From assembly GCF_032884065.1 (NCBI RefSeq), contig NC_088883.1, forward strand, positions 24,485,637-24,549,636: 64,000 nucleotides of DNA. Reading direction: 5' to 3'. The notes beneath the pieces are model-generated. The model made no database searches. It saw only the letters and a list, made by a program, of their open reading frames with translations, and was not told the origin of the DNA. This stretch comes from Artemia franciscana (taxonomy: Eukaryota; Arthropoda; Branchiopoda; Anostraca; Artemiidae). Each line of letters opens with the position of its first letter. Position 1 is the first letter of the stretch. A program made the translations under genes and the position numbers. This document shows, piece by piece, positions 27,900 through 38,749 of this stretch.

Positions 27900-29110
27900 A
27901 ATTTTAAAACTAAAAGTGAAAAATTAAAACAGCCCCACATTTAAAAAGCAAGCAAAAGTCGCGATTTTTGCAGAGAAAAACAAAAATACTTAAAGTGTTC
28001 TTTTCTTGACCAATTAAAAGAACGTCAATTAGAAATGAACAAAAATTGATTTAAAAGCACCTTGTCCCCAAATCATCCATAAGAAAATGATATGAGTGAC
28101 TGGCACTAGTCTGGCATCTTTAAGGAGCAAATTATTAATATGATGGTGCTTTTTATGGTTCGAGATGTTGTATATAAACTTTACATGGTTAGAATTATGT
28201 TTTTCGGAAGGGTTGAGAATTCATCGACCAAAATATTTACTCCTATTTTGTCATAGACAATCTAAGCACGAGGAATCGAGTTGTTCAATTTTGAACCATT
28301 ACGAAAATTAAAAGAGACATATGCCTCTAAGTGAGTCTCTTTTTTCTAAGGTTTTGCTGCAATTCAAGATGACAGAAGAAGATAATCTTATGGAGCTATA
28401 ACATAGGACCTGTATTTGTGTCCCTTTTTTCAACGAAAAAGGAGGAATACGCCATAAAATGGAAAATTTTGGAATGCTCTTGGAATGCTTGAATTTATTT
28501 TGTACCATTGAAAAGGGTATAAAAATGTGATTTAGAATACGTTCCCTTTATCTCCATTAGACTCATCCTTCAGAGCGATCACAACCGACAACTTTTTTTT
28601 TCCTTTTTTTGGATCTCCTGAAGAGCTACAAAAATTACATGTGTCTCACTTTTATTATTACAACTGAGCTGATAGAAAAGATTCTGCTGAGGTCTAGCAG
28701 TTGGCTTCATAATACATCTGGTGTTGATCTGAATTATGTTCTGTTCCTGTTTTTATGATTCATTGATATTAATAATTATTGTCCAAGGAGCGGAGCAAAG
28801 GCTTGGAAGAGCATGACAGCAAATGGGGAAGTAAAACCCTCCTAGACTCATGATTTACTGAGGATTAAAGTATGTTGGATCACAATGGTAGCAAAAGCAA
28901 TGACTTTTTAGAGTTTTTCGAGTTAAAAGTGCAAAAAAGGCTGAAATTAGAAATTACAGATACTAAACAAACAATACTGCCAGTCAGATCAGATGCAATA
29001 CTAAAATCAAATCTAAGTAATTCTAAATCAAAAGTTGAATTTAAAGATTATTTAGATGTGTTGCATCCAGAGTTAAGAGTTTCATTCACTAATAGACACA
29101 TTTTGGAATA
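27900..29110. other. No gene recognised
   Basis: AT-rich interval between two LINEs. An ORF at 28872-29111 (79 codons, Lys/Ser/Leu-rich) lacks a recognisable domain or splice context and ends where the 5' region of the next LINE probably begins. Confidence 0.5.
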
Positions 29111-29599
29111 ACAATACGCATCTAGTTCGAATCAGTTCGCATCTAGCATTCATTCAGTGCAGTCGCATTTCGCTAGCTCTGATAATTTGTGACGTGTGAT
29201 TTGACCAGTCAACAACTAATTGAATTTAAGCCGGATTAACTCTGTACCTGTTTGGAATAAATAACGAGTGAAATACTTTTTAACTTGTAATTGAAACTTG
29301 TTCGATAAATTTATAAACTTGTATACGATTACGGCTTAAGGATTATTTATGGATTGTGGCTGTGAGTTAGTATTCAGCACTACTATCATCTGAGTCGTGC
29401 ATTGAAATATTCGGATTACTTGCAAATCACTGGATTACTAGCCCCACTCAAAGATAAGTTATTATTTATTCTCATTGCATTCATTTAGCCAGTGTGGATC
29501 ATTTCATAATTGTGCTTATTGAGAACTTCTCTGTGGATATACCTTTTTCACTTAATTGTTTTTGGACTGATGCCGAGCCGTGAGTGAAATTTGCTTATC

Positions 29600-30712
29600 A
29601 TGGACAATTGGAATACCAGTACGCTTTATTATTGCCCAGTTTTGAATTTTGCTCAGCACAATCTCGATGAGGGGTTGGACCATCAGTCTATTGTGAAATA
29701 CGCTAGTGATTTTTTCCCGTATGAAGATGTTCTTGGAGCTAAGAAACTTTTATATAGCAATTGCTTCCCAGATGAGCCTATACCTCGTCGTTCGGGACCC
29801 AGTGCTAAGAATAGTTCATTGTCGGACATTATCGCTACTCTTTCTCGCTGCTCTGCAGAAAATATTGATATTCCAGAGTTCGTGATCAAATCCCCCTCTG
29901 AAGTCCCTAGTATTCCGGCGTCAGCTTATTCTATCCTTACCGCCAAAGTCAACCAGTGCCTTGATCAGTTAAAATCGCTTGCTCACCTCAATAGTCTAAC
30001 AACGTCTATTAATAGTTCTTTGGTCTCAGATAGTAAGGGTACCAATCACAAACCCTCGTACGCCGTTGTTCTTAAATATCCGCCTCCAGAACTAAGAGAC
30101 CCCGTTTCTCGCAAGGAAAAGCTTGATTCTTTCGCCGGACATGACGGTATTGTGTCGGTAAAGTCCGATCCGGTAAGGAAAAGATGGGTTGTTGTTACGC
30201 GGGATAAAGTTTCCGCCAATTCTCTTGCCGCATCTGCTGTTGCGAGCTATCCAAATATTCTTGCTAAAGTGATTGATCGCAAACCTCTTGGAGTAATTAG
30301 GGGACTTCCCGACAGTGTTTCTAGCAGTATACTCATCTCCGTTATTCCTGGTCTTGTTGAGGCCAGCCAGATCGGCTCTTCTCATACATTCCGTTTAGAG
30401 TTCCTTGATTCCGCTGCACTAAAATCTGCCATCGCTACAGGTCTGCGCTTGGGTTACGAGTCTTTTAAAATATCGGAATACAAAGAATTGCCCAGACGGT
30501 GTCTTAGATGCCAAAGTATCCATCATTCGTTAGCTCACTGCCCATGTGCCCCGAATGAGATGAAGTGCTCTAAATGTTCTGGATGCCATTCCAATACTAA
30601 AGACAATCCTTGCTTAGAGGCTCCGAAATGTGCCAACTGCGGCGAAGCTCATGTTTCCTATAGTATGAATTGCCCAGTGATAAAACGCGCTCTGAACTCT
30701 GCTCCAAAATGA
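29600..30712 (+). CDS. LINE ORF1: gag-like nucleic-acid-binding protein
   Basis: This 370-aa protein has its first ATG at 29600 (MDNWNTSTLYY); the frame opens slightly upstream with TTG. The middle (about residues 140-300) includes SYAVVLKYPPPELRD, RKRWVVVTRD and KVIDRKPLGVIRGLP, which look like RRM-type folds of LINE ORF1 proteins. The C terminus has a cysteine-rich knuckle region: RCLRCQSIHHSLAHC, KCSKCSGCHSNTKDNPC and KCANCGEAHVSYSMNC, i.e. CCHC-like knuckles. ORF1 products package LINE RNA in cytoplasmic particles. The stop TGA overlaps the ORF2 start. Confidence 0.85.
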   Translation: MDNWNTSTLYYCPVLNFAQHNLDEGLDHQSIVKYASDFFPYEDVLGAKKLLYSNCFPDEPIPRRSGPSAKNSSLSDIIATLSRCSAENIDIPEFVIKSPSEVPSIPASAYSILTAKVNQCLDQLKSLAHLNSLTTSINSSLVSDSKGTNHKPSYAVVLKYPPPELRDPVSRKEKLDSFAGHDGIVSVKSDPVRKRWVVVTRDKVSANSLAASAVASYPNILAKVIDRKPLGVIRGLPDSVSSSILISVIPGLVEASQIGSSHTFRLEFLDSAALKSAIATGLRLGYESFKISEYKELPRRCLRCQSIHHSLAHCPCAPNEMKCSKCSGCHSNTKDNPCLEAPKCANCGEAHVSYSMNCPVIKRALNSAPK

Positions 30713-33363
30713 ACCAAGCCACTATTTTAAGTTTTGCTTCTCTTAATATTAACGGCACAAAAGACAAAGACTTGTTAATTAATGAATTATTAGTCCATGA
30801 CATAGTGTTCTTGCAAGAACATCTTTTGACCAAATCGAACGTTTCTAGCCTGAAGCGATCTTCTGTCCACCATTTCTTTTCGCAAGAGGCCAAGCAAACT
30901 AGAGGCCGCCCTTCCGGTGGCCTAGCAATTTTTTTCCGTTCCCCATCAAAGCCCTCTGTGATTCATTGTGATGATAACATCTTAGCGATTCAATGTGACA
31001 GTACCGCCTTTATAAACGTTTACTTACCTTGCGATCGACCTTCTATAGCATCGTTCACATCTTTCGCTAAATGTTGCTCCAGTTTAAAGTCTTTACTCGA
31101 AAGTCTACGTTTGAAAGACCTAAATTGGGTTTTAGCTGGTGACCTTAACTGTGACATTCTTGGTACCTCCGATAGATCAATCCTCTTGCTAGAATCACTT
31201 CCTAGCATATATCACGTCGCAGTTAAGAGCCTCCCATTCACGTATATTCATAACAGAGGCTGTTCAAAATCGAACCTGGATCACGTGATCTCTTCCAGTT
31301 CCAGCTTAATATCATCGATTGTCAGGGTGGACGAAGAGAAGATTGACGACGATCACCTTATTCTTAGCTGTAATTTGTCCTGTGAGCTATCTGGCAAAAT
31401 ACTTTCGGCTCAGCCGAAGTGGCATACGAAGTTGAATTGGGATCGTGCTAATGTCCCACTATACCTTGCTACGCTAACTGCTTTACTCTCGACCATAAAA
31501 GTGCCATATCACCTGCTGCAAACGTCAGTTTCCTCGCCTTCAAGTACAGTTGACCTAAATTTCTATTATTGTCAAATCGTCCATTGCCTTAAATCAGCTT
31601 CCAAAGCTGCAGTGCCTGTGGATAAAGTTAGGATTGGTACAAGAAAGCCTAATTGGAACGTTGATCCTGAAGTAAAACGTGCTAAGCAAAAAGCCAAATT
31701 TTGGCTACGTATGTGGATATCATGTGACCGACCATCTTCCGGAGCTGTTTTCTCTGTGAAACAAAAGTGTAAACTTGAATATAAGGCCAGTTTGAAGAGG
31801 GCACGCTTGAATGCATGGCCAGGTCCCACCGATAAGGCCTCCTGGAATAAGGTTATTAATAGTGAGAAATGTTCCCCATCTACCCTATCTTGTCTCCAGC
31901 TAGCTAATTTTGTTGATCATTATAAGCGTGTGTTCAGTGTATTTAATAGTTTTCTTCAGTCTTTTTATTATAAGTTACTTAAACCGCTTTTACCATACCG
32001 TCTCCTGCAGGCTCATGTCCAGCCTGTAGCAATATCTGAAATTCGCCGGGCTTTAAGAAAAATTAAGCGTTCAAATAGCCTTGATGGTGACGGCCTTTCT
32101 TACCGATTTTTTGCTTATGATTGTCCTGCTCTACTTAACCATTTACAAATATTTTTCCAGTCTTGCTTAGCACAGTCGCTTGTTCCTGATAGTTTCCTTT
32201 GTGGCCGTGTAACGTCTATTCAAAAGCGAGGCAAGGACCCCACGTCATGTATGAATTATCGTCCCATTACAGTATCGTGTTTCTTAAGTAAGTTGCTTGA
32301 ACATTTGTTACTACCAGAAATTGAGTCGAATTGTGATTTTACGCCTTTTCAATTTGGTTTTCGGAAAAGTTTCGGTTGCTCCCATGCACATCATGTTTTA
32401 AGCCGACTCATGAAAGATGCCATAAAAGCTAAAATGTCTTTATACTGTCTTACTGTTGATATTTCTGGAGCTTTCGACAATATTGTGCACTCTCAGGCTC
32501 TATTTTCCCTTGCGTCTTCAGGTGTTAATCCTTCCGTACTAAGTTTATTGTCTTCTTGGTATTCAAAGTCTAAAATTCAAGTTACCTGGAATGGCCAAAT
32601 ATCTGACCCGGTAAAAATTAATAAGGGAGTTCGGCAAGGTGCCGTATTGTCTCCTAGTATATTTAAATGCGTGCTTGCATCGTGCCTGCGTCCCCTTAGA
32701 AGTTCTGTTTTTTACGGTAATACTGGTTTGTCTTCTATTGCATATGCAGATGACGTTCTTCTTGTTGCCCGGACTCGCCGTGGATTGCTTTCTAATTTTA
32801 CTATATTAACCAATGAACTATCTAAGATTGGACTGTCAGTTAATGCGTCTAAATGCGAGTTTATTTGTTTTAATAGCCCTTATGCGGTCGCTCCATTCGT
32901 TACTGGGACTGTAGTTCTACCATGTTCTTCTTTAGTTAGTTGGCTTGGTCTGTGTTTCGGCCCAACACTTTCCGCTACCTGTTCATCCCTAGTGAATCAA
33001 GCCGTGAAAAACCTACGCGTCGCTTACGGAAAAATATCCCCAAACAAAAGCCGTTACAACCGCAACGGTTTGTGCATGATTTATAACGCTTATTGCGCCC
33101 CTGTGCTTTTGTTTTTATCAGGCATGGCTCATCTGTTTCGTAAGAAAGATCGACATACTCTACGTACGGCTTATTTCAGATATTGCAAATTCCTCCTCCG
33201 GCTTCCTAGATGGCACCGAAACAAAAAAATAATTGCTCGATTTGGTTTAGTAGATGTGCCTTCTCGGATTCGGTCTTCCAGTGATGATTTATGTAAAAAG
33301 ACTGTCAACTTTATTCACGTTTATGACCCTCTGCAGCCTTTTTTCGATATTGATACTGGTTGA
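30709..33363 (+). CDS. LINE ORF2: APE endonuclease plus reverse transcriptase
   Basis: The 884-aa protein begins MNQATILSFASLNINGTK. The endonuclease (about 1-230) shows LNINGTKDKDLL, FLQEHLL, GRPSGGLAIFF, WVLAGDLNCDI, SNLDHVISSS and DDHLILSC. The RT (about 440-730) shows NYRPITVSCFLSKLLEHLLL, FQFGFRKSFGCSHAHH, LTVDISGAFDNIVHSQALF, GVRQGAVLSPSIF and the catalytic SIAYADDVLLVA. There is no RNase H and the tail lacks a clear CCHC. Start choice: ATG at 30709 sits in ATGA with the ORF1 stop, which fits coupled termination-reinitiation; the frame is open back to a TTG at 30670. All catalytic blocks look preserved, so it may be young. Confidence 0.9.
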   Translation: MNQATILSFASLNINGTKDKDLLINELLVHDIVFLQEHLLTKSNVSSLKRSSVHHFFSQEAKQTRGRPSGGLAIFFRSPSKPSVIHCDDNILAIQCDSTAFINVYLPCDRPSIASFTSFAKCCSSLKSLLESLRLKDLNWVLAGDLNCDILGTSDRSILLLESLPSIYHVAVKSLPFTYIHNRGCSKSNLDHVISSSSSLISSIVRVDEEKIDDDHLILSCNLSCELSGKILSAQPKWHTKLNWDRANVPLYLATLTALLSTIKVPYHLLQTSVSSPSSTVDLNFYYCQIVHCLKSASKAAVPVDKVRIGTRKPNWNVDPEVKRAKQKAKFWLRMWISCDRPSSGAVFSVKQKCKLEYKASLKRARLNAWPGPTDKASWNKVINSEKCSPSTLSCLQLANFVDHYKRVFSVFNSFLQSFYYKLLKPLLPYRLLQAHVQPVAISEIRRALRKIKRSNSLDGDGLSYRFFAYDCPALLNHLQIFFQSCLAQSLVPDSFLCGRVTSIQKRGKDPTSCMNYRPITVSCFLSKLLEHLLLPEIESNCDFTPFQFGFRKSFGCSHAHHVLSRLMKDAIKAKMSLYCLTVDISGAFDNIVHSQALFSLASSGVNPSVLSLLSSWYSKSKIQVTWNGQISDPVKINKGVRQGAVLSPSIFKCVLASCLRPLRSSVFYGNTGLSSIAYADDVLLVARTRRGLLSNFTILTNELSKIGLSVNASKCEFICFNSPYAVAPFVTGTVVLPCSSLVSWLGLCFGPTLSATCSSLVNQAVKNLRVAYGKISPNKSRYNRNGLCMIYNAYCAPVLLFLSGMAHLFRKKDRHTLRTAYFRYCKFLLRLPRWHRNKKIIARFGLVDVPSRIRSSSDDLCKKTVNFIHVYDPLQPFFDIDTG

Positions 33364-33504
33364 TTAATCCATATTGTCTTTTGTTAGTTTGAATTTTGTA
33401 TTTCTTCGCTGTTTATCGTATTTGTTTTTGTTTATTTATTTATAATACTCCGTACTTTGTGTTTTTTATACTTTACGGGTAATAAAGTTCATTCATTCAT
33501 TCAT

Positions 33505-34380
33505 ACTCTTATTCAAATTGGACCTTTATGCAAAGGGTGAAATTGTACAATTTAATGATGCTTTATGAATAATTTTAAAACAAAAAAGAAAACATATATT
33601 CTATTTTAAAAATTCATATAAATCTCTTAAATTGTCAAATTTTTGAAAAAAAACGTTTACACACTTAGAAATGCTATCAGGGAACTAGTTTTTGAACCTT
33701 CGATTTTTTAAGCAGTTGAATGCCTTATTCCTACCATAAAAATTTAAATACGTTTAAATTTCGGAAAATGGGTGCAACTTGAATCATTTAGCGCCAACTC
33801 AATTCGGGCCGTAAGTAAGCAGCCTTATGATTGGCTGAATAATTTGGATTATGGAGTGCAGAAAAAGAGAGGAATTAATAATTTTCCAACGAAAAAGTAG
33901 GTGCTATGATAACTTTCTGCCAGCGTAATAACAATATTCAAACCAGCTTGGTCTCTAAGATAATTCTTGACCGCTTAACTTCAAACTATTATTATATTTT
34001 TTCTCTTGCCGGAAGTGATTCCTACAAAATGGGAGTACTCTTAATTATTGATACTGTATCATGGCAAAATGGCAAAAATTATGAAATGAACAAATCTACT
34101 TAATCATTTAACGAGCACTAAGGCAAAACATTTTGTGTTTCATTTGAATGTTTTCCACACATTTGAAAATAGCAATAAAAAAATCTAAAAATAATAACCC
34201 CATAATTAGAAATCAATTTTATTTTTATTTAATGAATACTTGTTCATTTTTCTTTATCACTTGGTCATTAGCTTAAATTTTTACAGATTTATATGTTGAC
34301 ATAATAAGCGTAAATTCTTTTTACATGGTATATTTAGATAACTTGGCTAAAATAATGGTTTCGAGGTAGCTTTAAGAGGT
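33505..34380. other. No gene recognised
   Basis: AT-rich flank with short ORFs only. The 65-codon frame at 33906-34103 shows no domain. Confidence 0.5.
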
Positions 34381-34429
34381 AGTAATACTTTGGCTAGTTT
34401 TTTAAATTCTGTAAATGATCGGAGGATCG

Positions 34430-34756
34430 TGCAATAAGGTGGGGCTTATAAAATCCCATGTACTTGTGGAAGCTTTCATGTGGGACGTACTAACCAGAAT
34501 TTAAAAATGAGATTGCTACAACATCATAATTCTATTTCATCGTCTTTAAAGAAAAAATGCCAAACCTGAAGATTTCACGTCGGCTCTTTTGGAACATATT
34601 TATAGTTATTCAAATCATTTTGTTTTGTTTGAAAATGTTTCTTTGATTTCTAGGAACCAAGATTTAAAGAAAACTTTAAGGGAAACAATCGAAATTAAAA
34701 AAAAGTTATTCAAGAATATTTCCATAAACAGAGATACGGGTGATTTGGGATTGAAT
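34430..34756 (+). mobile_element. Penelope-like element, GIY-YIG endonuclease fragment
   Basis: The reading GGAYKIPCTCGSFHVGRTNQ is the GIY-YIG-type motif of Penelope-like retroelements (Y-K-I-P-C ... H-V-G-R-T), followed by LLEHIYSYSNHFVLFENVS and RETIEIKKKLFKNISINRDT from the same domain. The reverse transcriptase part upstream is missing or unrecognisable and the frame is broken. The fragment runs into the assembly gap. Confidence 0.8.
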
Positions 34757-34856
34757 NNNNNNNNNNNNNNNNNNNNNNNNNNNNNNNNNNNNNNNNNNNN
34801 NNNNNNNNNNNNNNNNNNNNNNNNNNNNNNNNNNNNNNNNNNNNNNNNNNNNNNNN
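34757..34856. other. Assembly gap, 100 N
   Basis: Exactly 100 undetermined bases, the conventional size for a gap of unknown length. It separates the Penelope-like fragment from a long palindrome, so the sequence on the two sides may not be truly adjacent. Confidence 0.99.
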
Positions 34857-35113
34857 TTTCTAACTGAAAGTAAGGAGCGACATTAAAACTTAAAACGAAC
34901 AGAAATTACTCCGTATATGAAATGGGTTGTCCCCTCCGCAATCCCCCACTCTTTATGCTAAAGATTTTAATTATTTTAAAAAGCAAAATGGTGGTAAAGA
35001 GTCAAACTTTAGCGTAAAGAGCGAAGGATTGCGGAGGGGACAACCCATTTCATATACGGAGTAATTTCTGTTCGTTTTAAGTTTTAATGTCGCTCCTTAC
35101 TTTCAGTTAGAAA
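34857..35113. mobile_element. Foldback element, arms of about 110 bp
   Basis: The left arm (34857-34968) runs TTTCTAACTGAAAGTAAGGA ... TCCGCAATCC. The right arm (35004-35113) is its near-exact complement, ending TCCTTACTTTCAGTTAGAAA. The loop is only about 35 bases. This is the core hairpin unit of the dominant repeat family in this window (AGCGACATTAAAACTTAAAA, then CTTTAGCGTAAAGAGCG). No ORF. Confidence 0.92.
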
Positions 35114-35490
35114 CACTAGTTTTTTTATGTAATTTCTGAACGTTTTGAATTAATTCATGTTTAATTTTGGCTCTCCACACATAAATTATTAAAATGAAAT
35201 TTACATTTTAATTCCTTTTTTGGCTAAATGGCTTTCTCTTAGTTCTGATCAGACGATTTTGAGAAATATGGGATGGGGAAGGAGGCCTAGTTTCTGTGCA
35301 ATTTTTCGGTTATACAAAAAGGCAACTATAAATTTTAATTTTTAACGAATTTTTTTATTAGTAAAAAATATACGTAACTTAAGAATTAACTTGCGTAACA
35401 AACTTTTATATTCTTAAATTTTTATTATGTATATGAGGGGGTTTGTACCCTCGTTAATACCTCGCTCTTTACACTAATGTGTCTAAGGTT
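35114..35490 (-). repeat. Dominant-family flank module
   Basis: The TTAATTCATGTTTAATTTTGG, CTCTCCACAC and TTTGTACCCTCGTTAATACC modules match the same family at 53690-54010 in the same order. No gene. Confidence 0.7.
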
Positions 35491-35499
35491 ATAATACGT

Positions 35500-37150
35500 G
35501 ATGATTTTTGTTCGTGGAAATTTTGCGTGCTAATCTTTGTTCGCAAAACTTATTGCATGTGTGTTTTTCTGTTCGTGAAACTTTACATTGATTTCTGTTT
35601 GTGAAACTTATTGAATATTGATTTTTCTTATCGTGAAACTTATATATTTATTTTTCTTCTCGTGAAACTGATTTTGTTCATGGAACTTGTTTCGTGCTGA
35701 TTTTTTTCGTGTAACTTGCTGCGCGCTGATTTTTTTGTTCGTGAAACCTGTTTGTGTTGATTTTTCACTTTGTTAAACTTATACATTAGTTTTTCTCCTC
35801 TTAAAACTGATTTTGTTCATGGAACTTGTTGCATCCTGATATTTGTTCGTGGAACAATATCTGATTTTTCTGCTAAATATCTTCTGATTTTTTATCCGCA
35901 GATACAATATCTGCTGATTTTTTTCGTGAAATTTTTTGCATGTTGATTTTTTCTGTTCGCGAAACTTGTAAATCAATTTTTCTCCTCATGCAATTATATT
36001 TGCTTATTTAACCTGTTGTGTGCCTATTTTTGTTCATGGAACTTCTTGCGTGCTAATTTTCGCTTATGAAATTTGTTGAATTTGGATTTTTCTCTTCGTG
36101 AAACTTTTACTTTGTAATTTTTTTCATCTTATGAAACTGAAGTAGTTACGCGATGATTTTTGCTCGTGGAAGTTGTTGCGTGCTGATTTTTTTTGTCAAA
36201 CTTATCAGATGTTGGTTTTCTTTTCGTGAAGCATTACTTTGATTTTTCTTCTCGTGAAACGGGTAGTATTCATAGAACGTTTTGCGTAATTATTTTTGGT
36301 CGTGGAACTTGCTGTGTGCTGATTCCTGTTCTTGAAACTTGTTGAATGTTGATTTTTCTCTTTGTGAAACTTGTAGATTGATTTTTCTTCTCGTGGAACT
36401 GATTTTGTTCATGGAACTTGTAGCGTACTCATTTTGCCTGTGGAACGTGTTGCCTTCTGATTTTTGTCCATGAAACTTGTTGCATATTGATTTTTCTATT
36501 TGTGAAACTTGTAAATTGATTTTTCTCCTCGTTAAACTGATTTAGTTCATGGAACTTGCTGCGTGCATATTTTCATTCATGGTATTTGTTGCATGCTTAT
36601 TTTTCGTCCGTAAAACTTGTTGCATGTTCGTTTTCTCGTCTTGAAACTTGTACATTGATTTTTCTCTTCGTGAAACTGATTTTATTCATGGATTTGTTGC
36701 AAGCTGATTTTTCGTCGTCATGAAACTGGTAGTTTGCTGTTTTTGTTCGTGAAACTTGTTACATGTTGGTTTTTATCTTCGTGAAACTTCTATATTTGTT
36801 TTCTCATCTTGAAACTTGTTTTGTTCATGAAACTTGTTGCATGTTGATTTTTCTCTTCGTGAAACTTATAAATTAATTTTTTCTCCTCCTGAAACTGATC
36901 TTGTTCATGGAAATTGTTGAGAGCTTATCTTTGTTCGTAGAACTCGTTTTGTGCTGATTTTGCTAATGAAACTTGTGCATGTGGATTTTTTCTCTTAGTG
37001 AAACTTATAAATTAATTTTTCTTCTCTTGAAATTGAATTGTTCTTGGAGCTTGTTGCTTGCTGTTTTTTGTTCATGAAACTTGTTACATGTTGATTTTTC
37101 TCCTCGTGAAAATTGTAAATAGATTTCTCTCTTTGTGAAACTTTCCATGA
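35500..37150 (+). repeat. Diverged satellite built of ~21-30-base subunits
   Basis: About 1.65 kb of reiterated units: GATTTTTCTCTTCGTGAAAC, TTGTAAATTGATTTTTCTCC, TCGTGAAACTGATTTTGTTC, ATGGAACTTGTTGCGTGCTG. Subunits of 21 and about 29-30 bases alternate and group into larger units of roughly 110-140 bases. Divergence between units is considerable. Frames are closed. It abuts the 3' tail of the LINE at 37262. Confidence 0.85.
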
Positions 37151-37261
37151 AGAAAATCAGTTTCTCGAGGAAAAACAAAACAAGTTTTGTTTTTCAAGTT
37201 TTAACTTGAACAGTTAGCAAGTTTTTTACAAGCAAAAATCAGCTCACAAAAAGTTCTGCGA

Positions 37262-38745
37262 ACATAGACATAGACATAGACATTTTTTATTTTCATCCAA
37301 AACGTATAAATTAAACAAAGAATTTACCATTAACGGCCACTCTTAAGACAGAAGAGTCCTGACTGTGGCCGCAATTCTAACCACCATGATCTGCTAAATC
37401 ATTTCCTCAAATGATTTTGAAGAAAAAAATCCTTGGGGGGGGGGGTAAAAAACTAAAGAATTAATGTTAAATACTAAATAAATAAATACTCTTTCCTCTT
37501 ATCACACTTCTCTCCTTTTTAAAAAATGGAATTTAACCATTCTCTTGAATGATGCCAGACTTACTGCCGCTCTGACCAATTCTGGAAGGTCATTCCAGAC
37601 GCTGACACCTATATTCCTGAGACCAAATCCTGCTCTCGTTGTATTTCTTCTCTCGTGAGTCAAATCCTCCGAATTTCGGGTAAAATAAGGGTGATAAAAC
37701 GAGTTAGTTTTAAAAAAATCATGAAAGTACTCAGGGCTTACCTTATTTACACTTTGAAAAACAAAAATCGCTAGCTGGTAATCGCGTAACTCGCCTATGT
37801 TCAAAATATGGTTCTTTCTAAAACACTCCGCAGTATTCTGACAGTTTTAAAATTCTCCTATCAGTCGCAGTGCTTTGTTTTGCATTATTTGAGTTCTTTT
37901 ATAATTCATCACGAAATTGCTAGCCCAAACAGAACAACCGTACGTGATGTAGGGGTGCACAATAGCACTGTATAACAATTTGACAACTGCTACCGGGAAC
38001 ACTTTTTTCAGCCTCCTCATCACTCCCAATCCTCTAGCTGCTTTTGCCGACACTATTTCACCATGCTTCTTTCAAGACAAATTACAATCAATATAAAATC
38101 CGAGATATTTACAAAAAAAACCTGTGTTATGCCAACACCGTTATAAAGCACATTTTCAAGAAGTTCAGGTACACCAGTTCTACTAAACACCATAAAATTT
38201 GTTTTTCTTGGATTTACTGAAAGTGATCTTAGAGCTGTAAAAACATGAAGCCGACTAAGGACGTGGTTCACTTTTTGCACAACCTCTTTTGAAGTCCGGG
38301 CAAACACTGTGATAGCTGTATCATCGGCGAAAGAGGTTAAAACTGAATCATTTAGATAAAATCGAAGAATATCCACATATACCAAGAAGAGTATCGGGCC
38401 AAGGACTGATCCTTGGGGAACACCACAATTTATAGGCATAGCTGCACTAGATATATCACTCATCACCACCTTCATTGATCTTCCACACAGATAAGACCGA
38501 AACCAACTTAATGCTGTATCTTTAATTCCAAGGTTCCGCAGTCTTTTCAGTAGAACTTCAAAATCCACAGTGTCAAACGCCTTCTTCAAATCAATAAAAA
38601 TAGTTAGAGGGATCAAATTATTTTCTAACGCACTATTTACACAATCTAAAAGGTGATGAACGGCATGCACTGTAGAATGACCTTTTCTAAAACCAAACTG
38701 CGAATCTGACAAAAACCCAAGCGAATTCATGTACTCGTATCTTGC
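37262..38745 (-). mobile_element. 5'-truncated CR1/Jockey-type LINE
   Basis: Minus-strand RT. 38730-38053: MNSLGFLSDSQFGFRKGHST, IFIDLKKAFDTVDFEVLLKR, NCGVPQGSVLGPILFLVYVD, LTSFADDTAITVF. 38053-37847: SAKAARGLGVMRRLKKVFP, YITYGCSVWASNF. 37804-37502: C-terminal RNTTRAGFGLRNIGVSVWND, LASFKRMVKFHFL. One frame change falls in a T run near 38120, with a stop near 38060 and another just after IGEF at about 37845. Truncation is inside the RT, just before EYMNSLGF. The 3' end carries GTCTAT repeats (37262-37282). Confidence 0.88.
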
Positions 38746-38749
38746 TTAA

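Larger units (their letters stand above)
29110..33504 (+). mobile_element. Full-length-looking two-ORF LINE (Jockey/I-type group)
   Basis: It has a roughly 490-base 5' leader, ORF1 (29600-30712), ORF2 (30709-33363), a 3' UTR and a 3' end at about 33504 of tandem ATTC units after AATAAAG. ORF1 with gag-like zinc knuckles and ORF2 with APE endonuclease plus RT and no RNase H resembles Jockey-type elements; the clade is not settled. Both ORFs are free of stops. The 5' boundary is approximate and I could not identify a target-site duplication. A decayed relative lies at 10220-12130. Confidence 0.85.

Noticed and set aside
28872-29111. 79-codon ORF before the intact LINE
   Set aside because: No domain, no splice sites, Lys/Ser-rich composition typical of AT-rich chance ORFs. 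It is kept only as a note.
35500-37150. CRISPR-like array
   Set aside because: There are no fixed repeats with unique spacers, every segment is a variant of the same few subunits, and the genome is eukaryotic.
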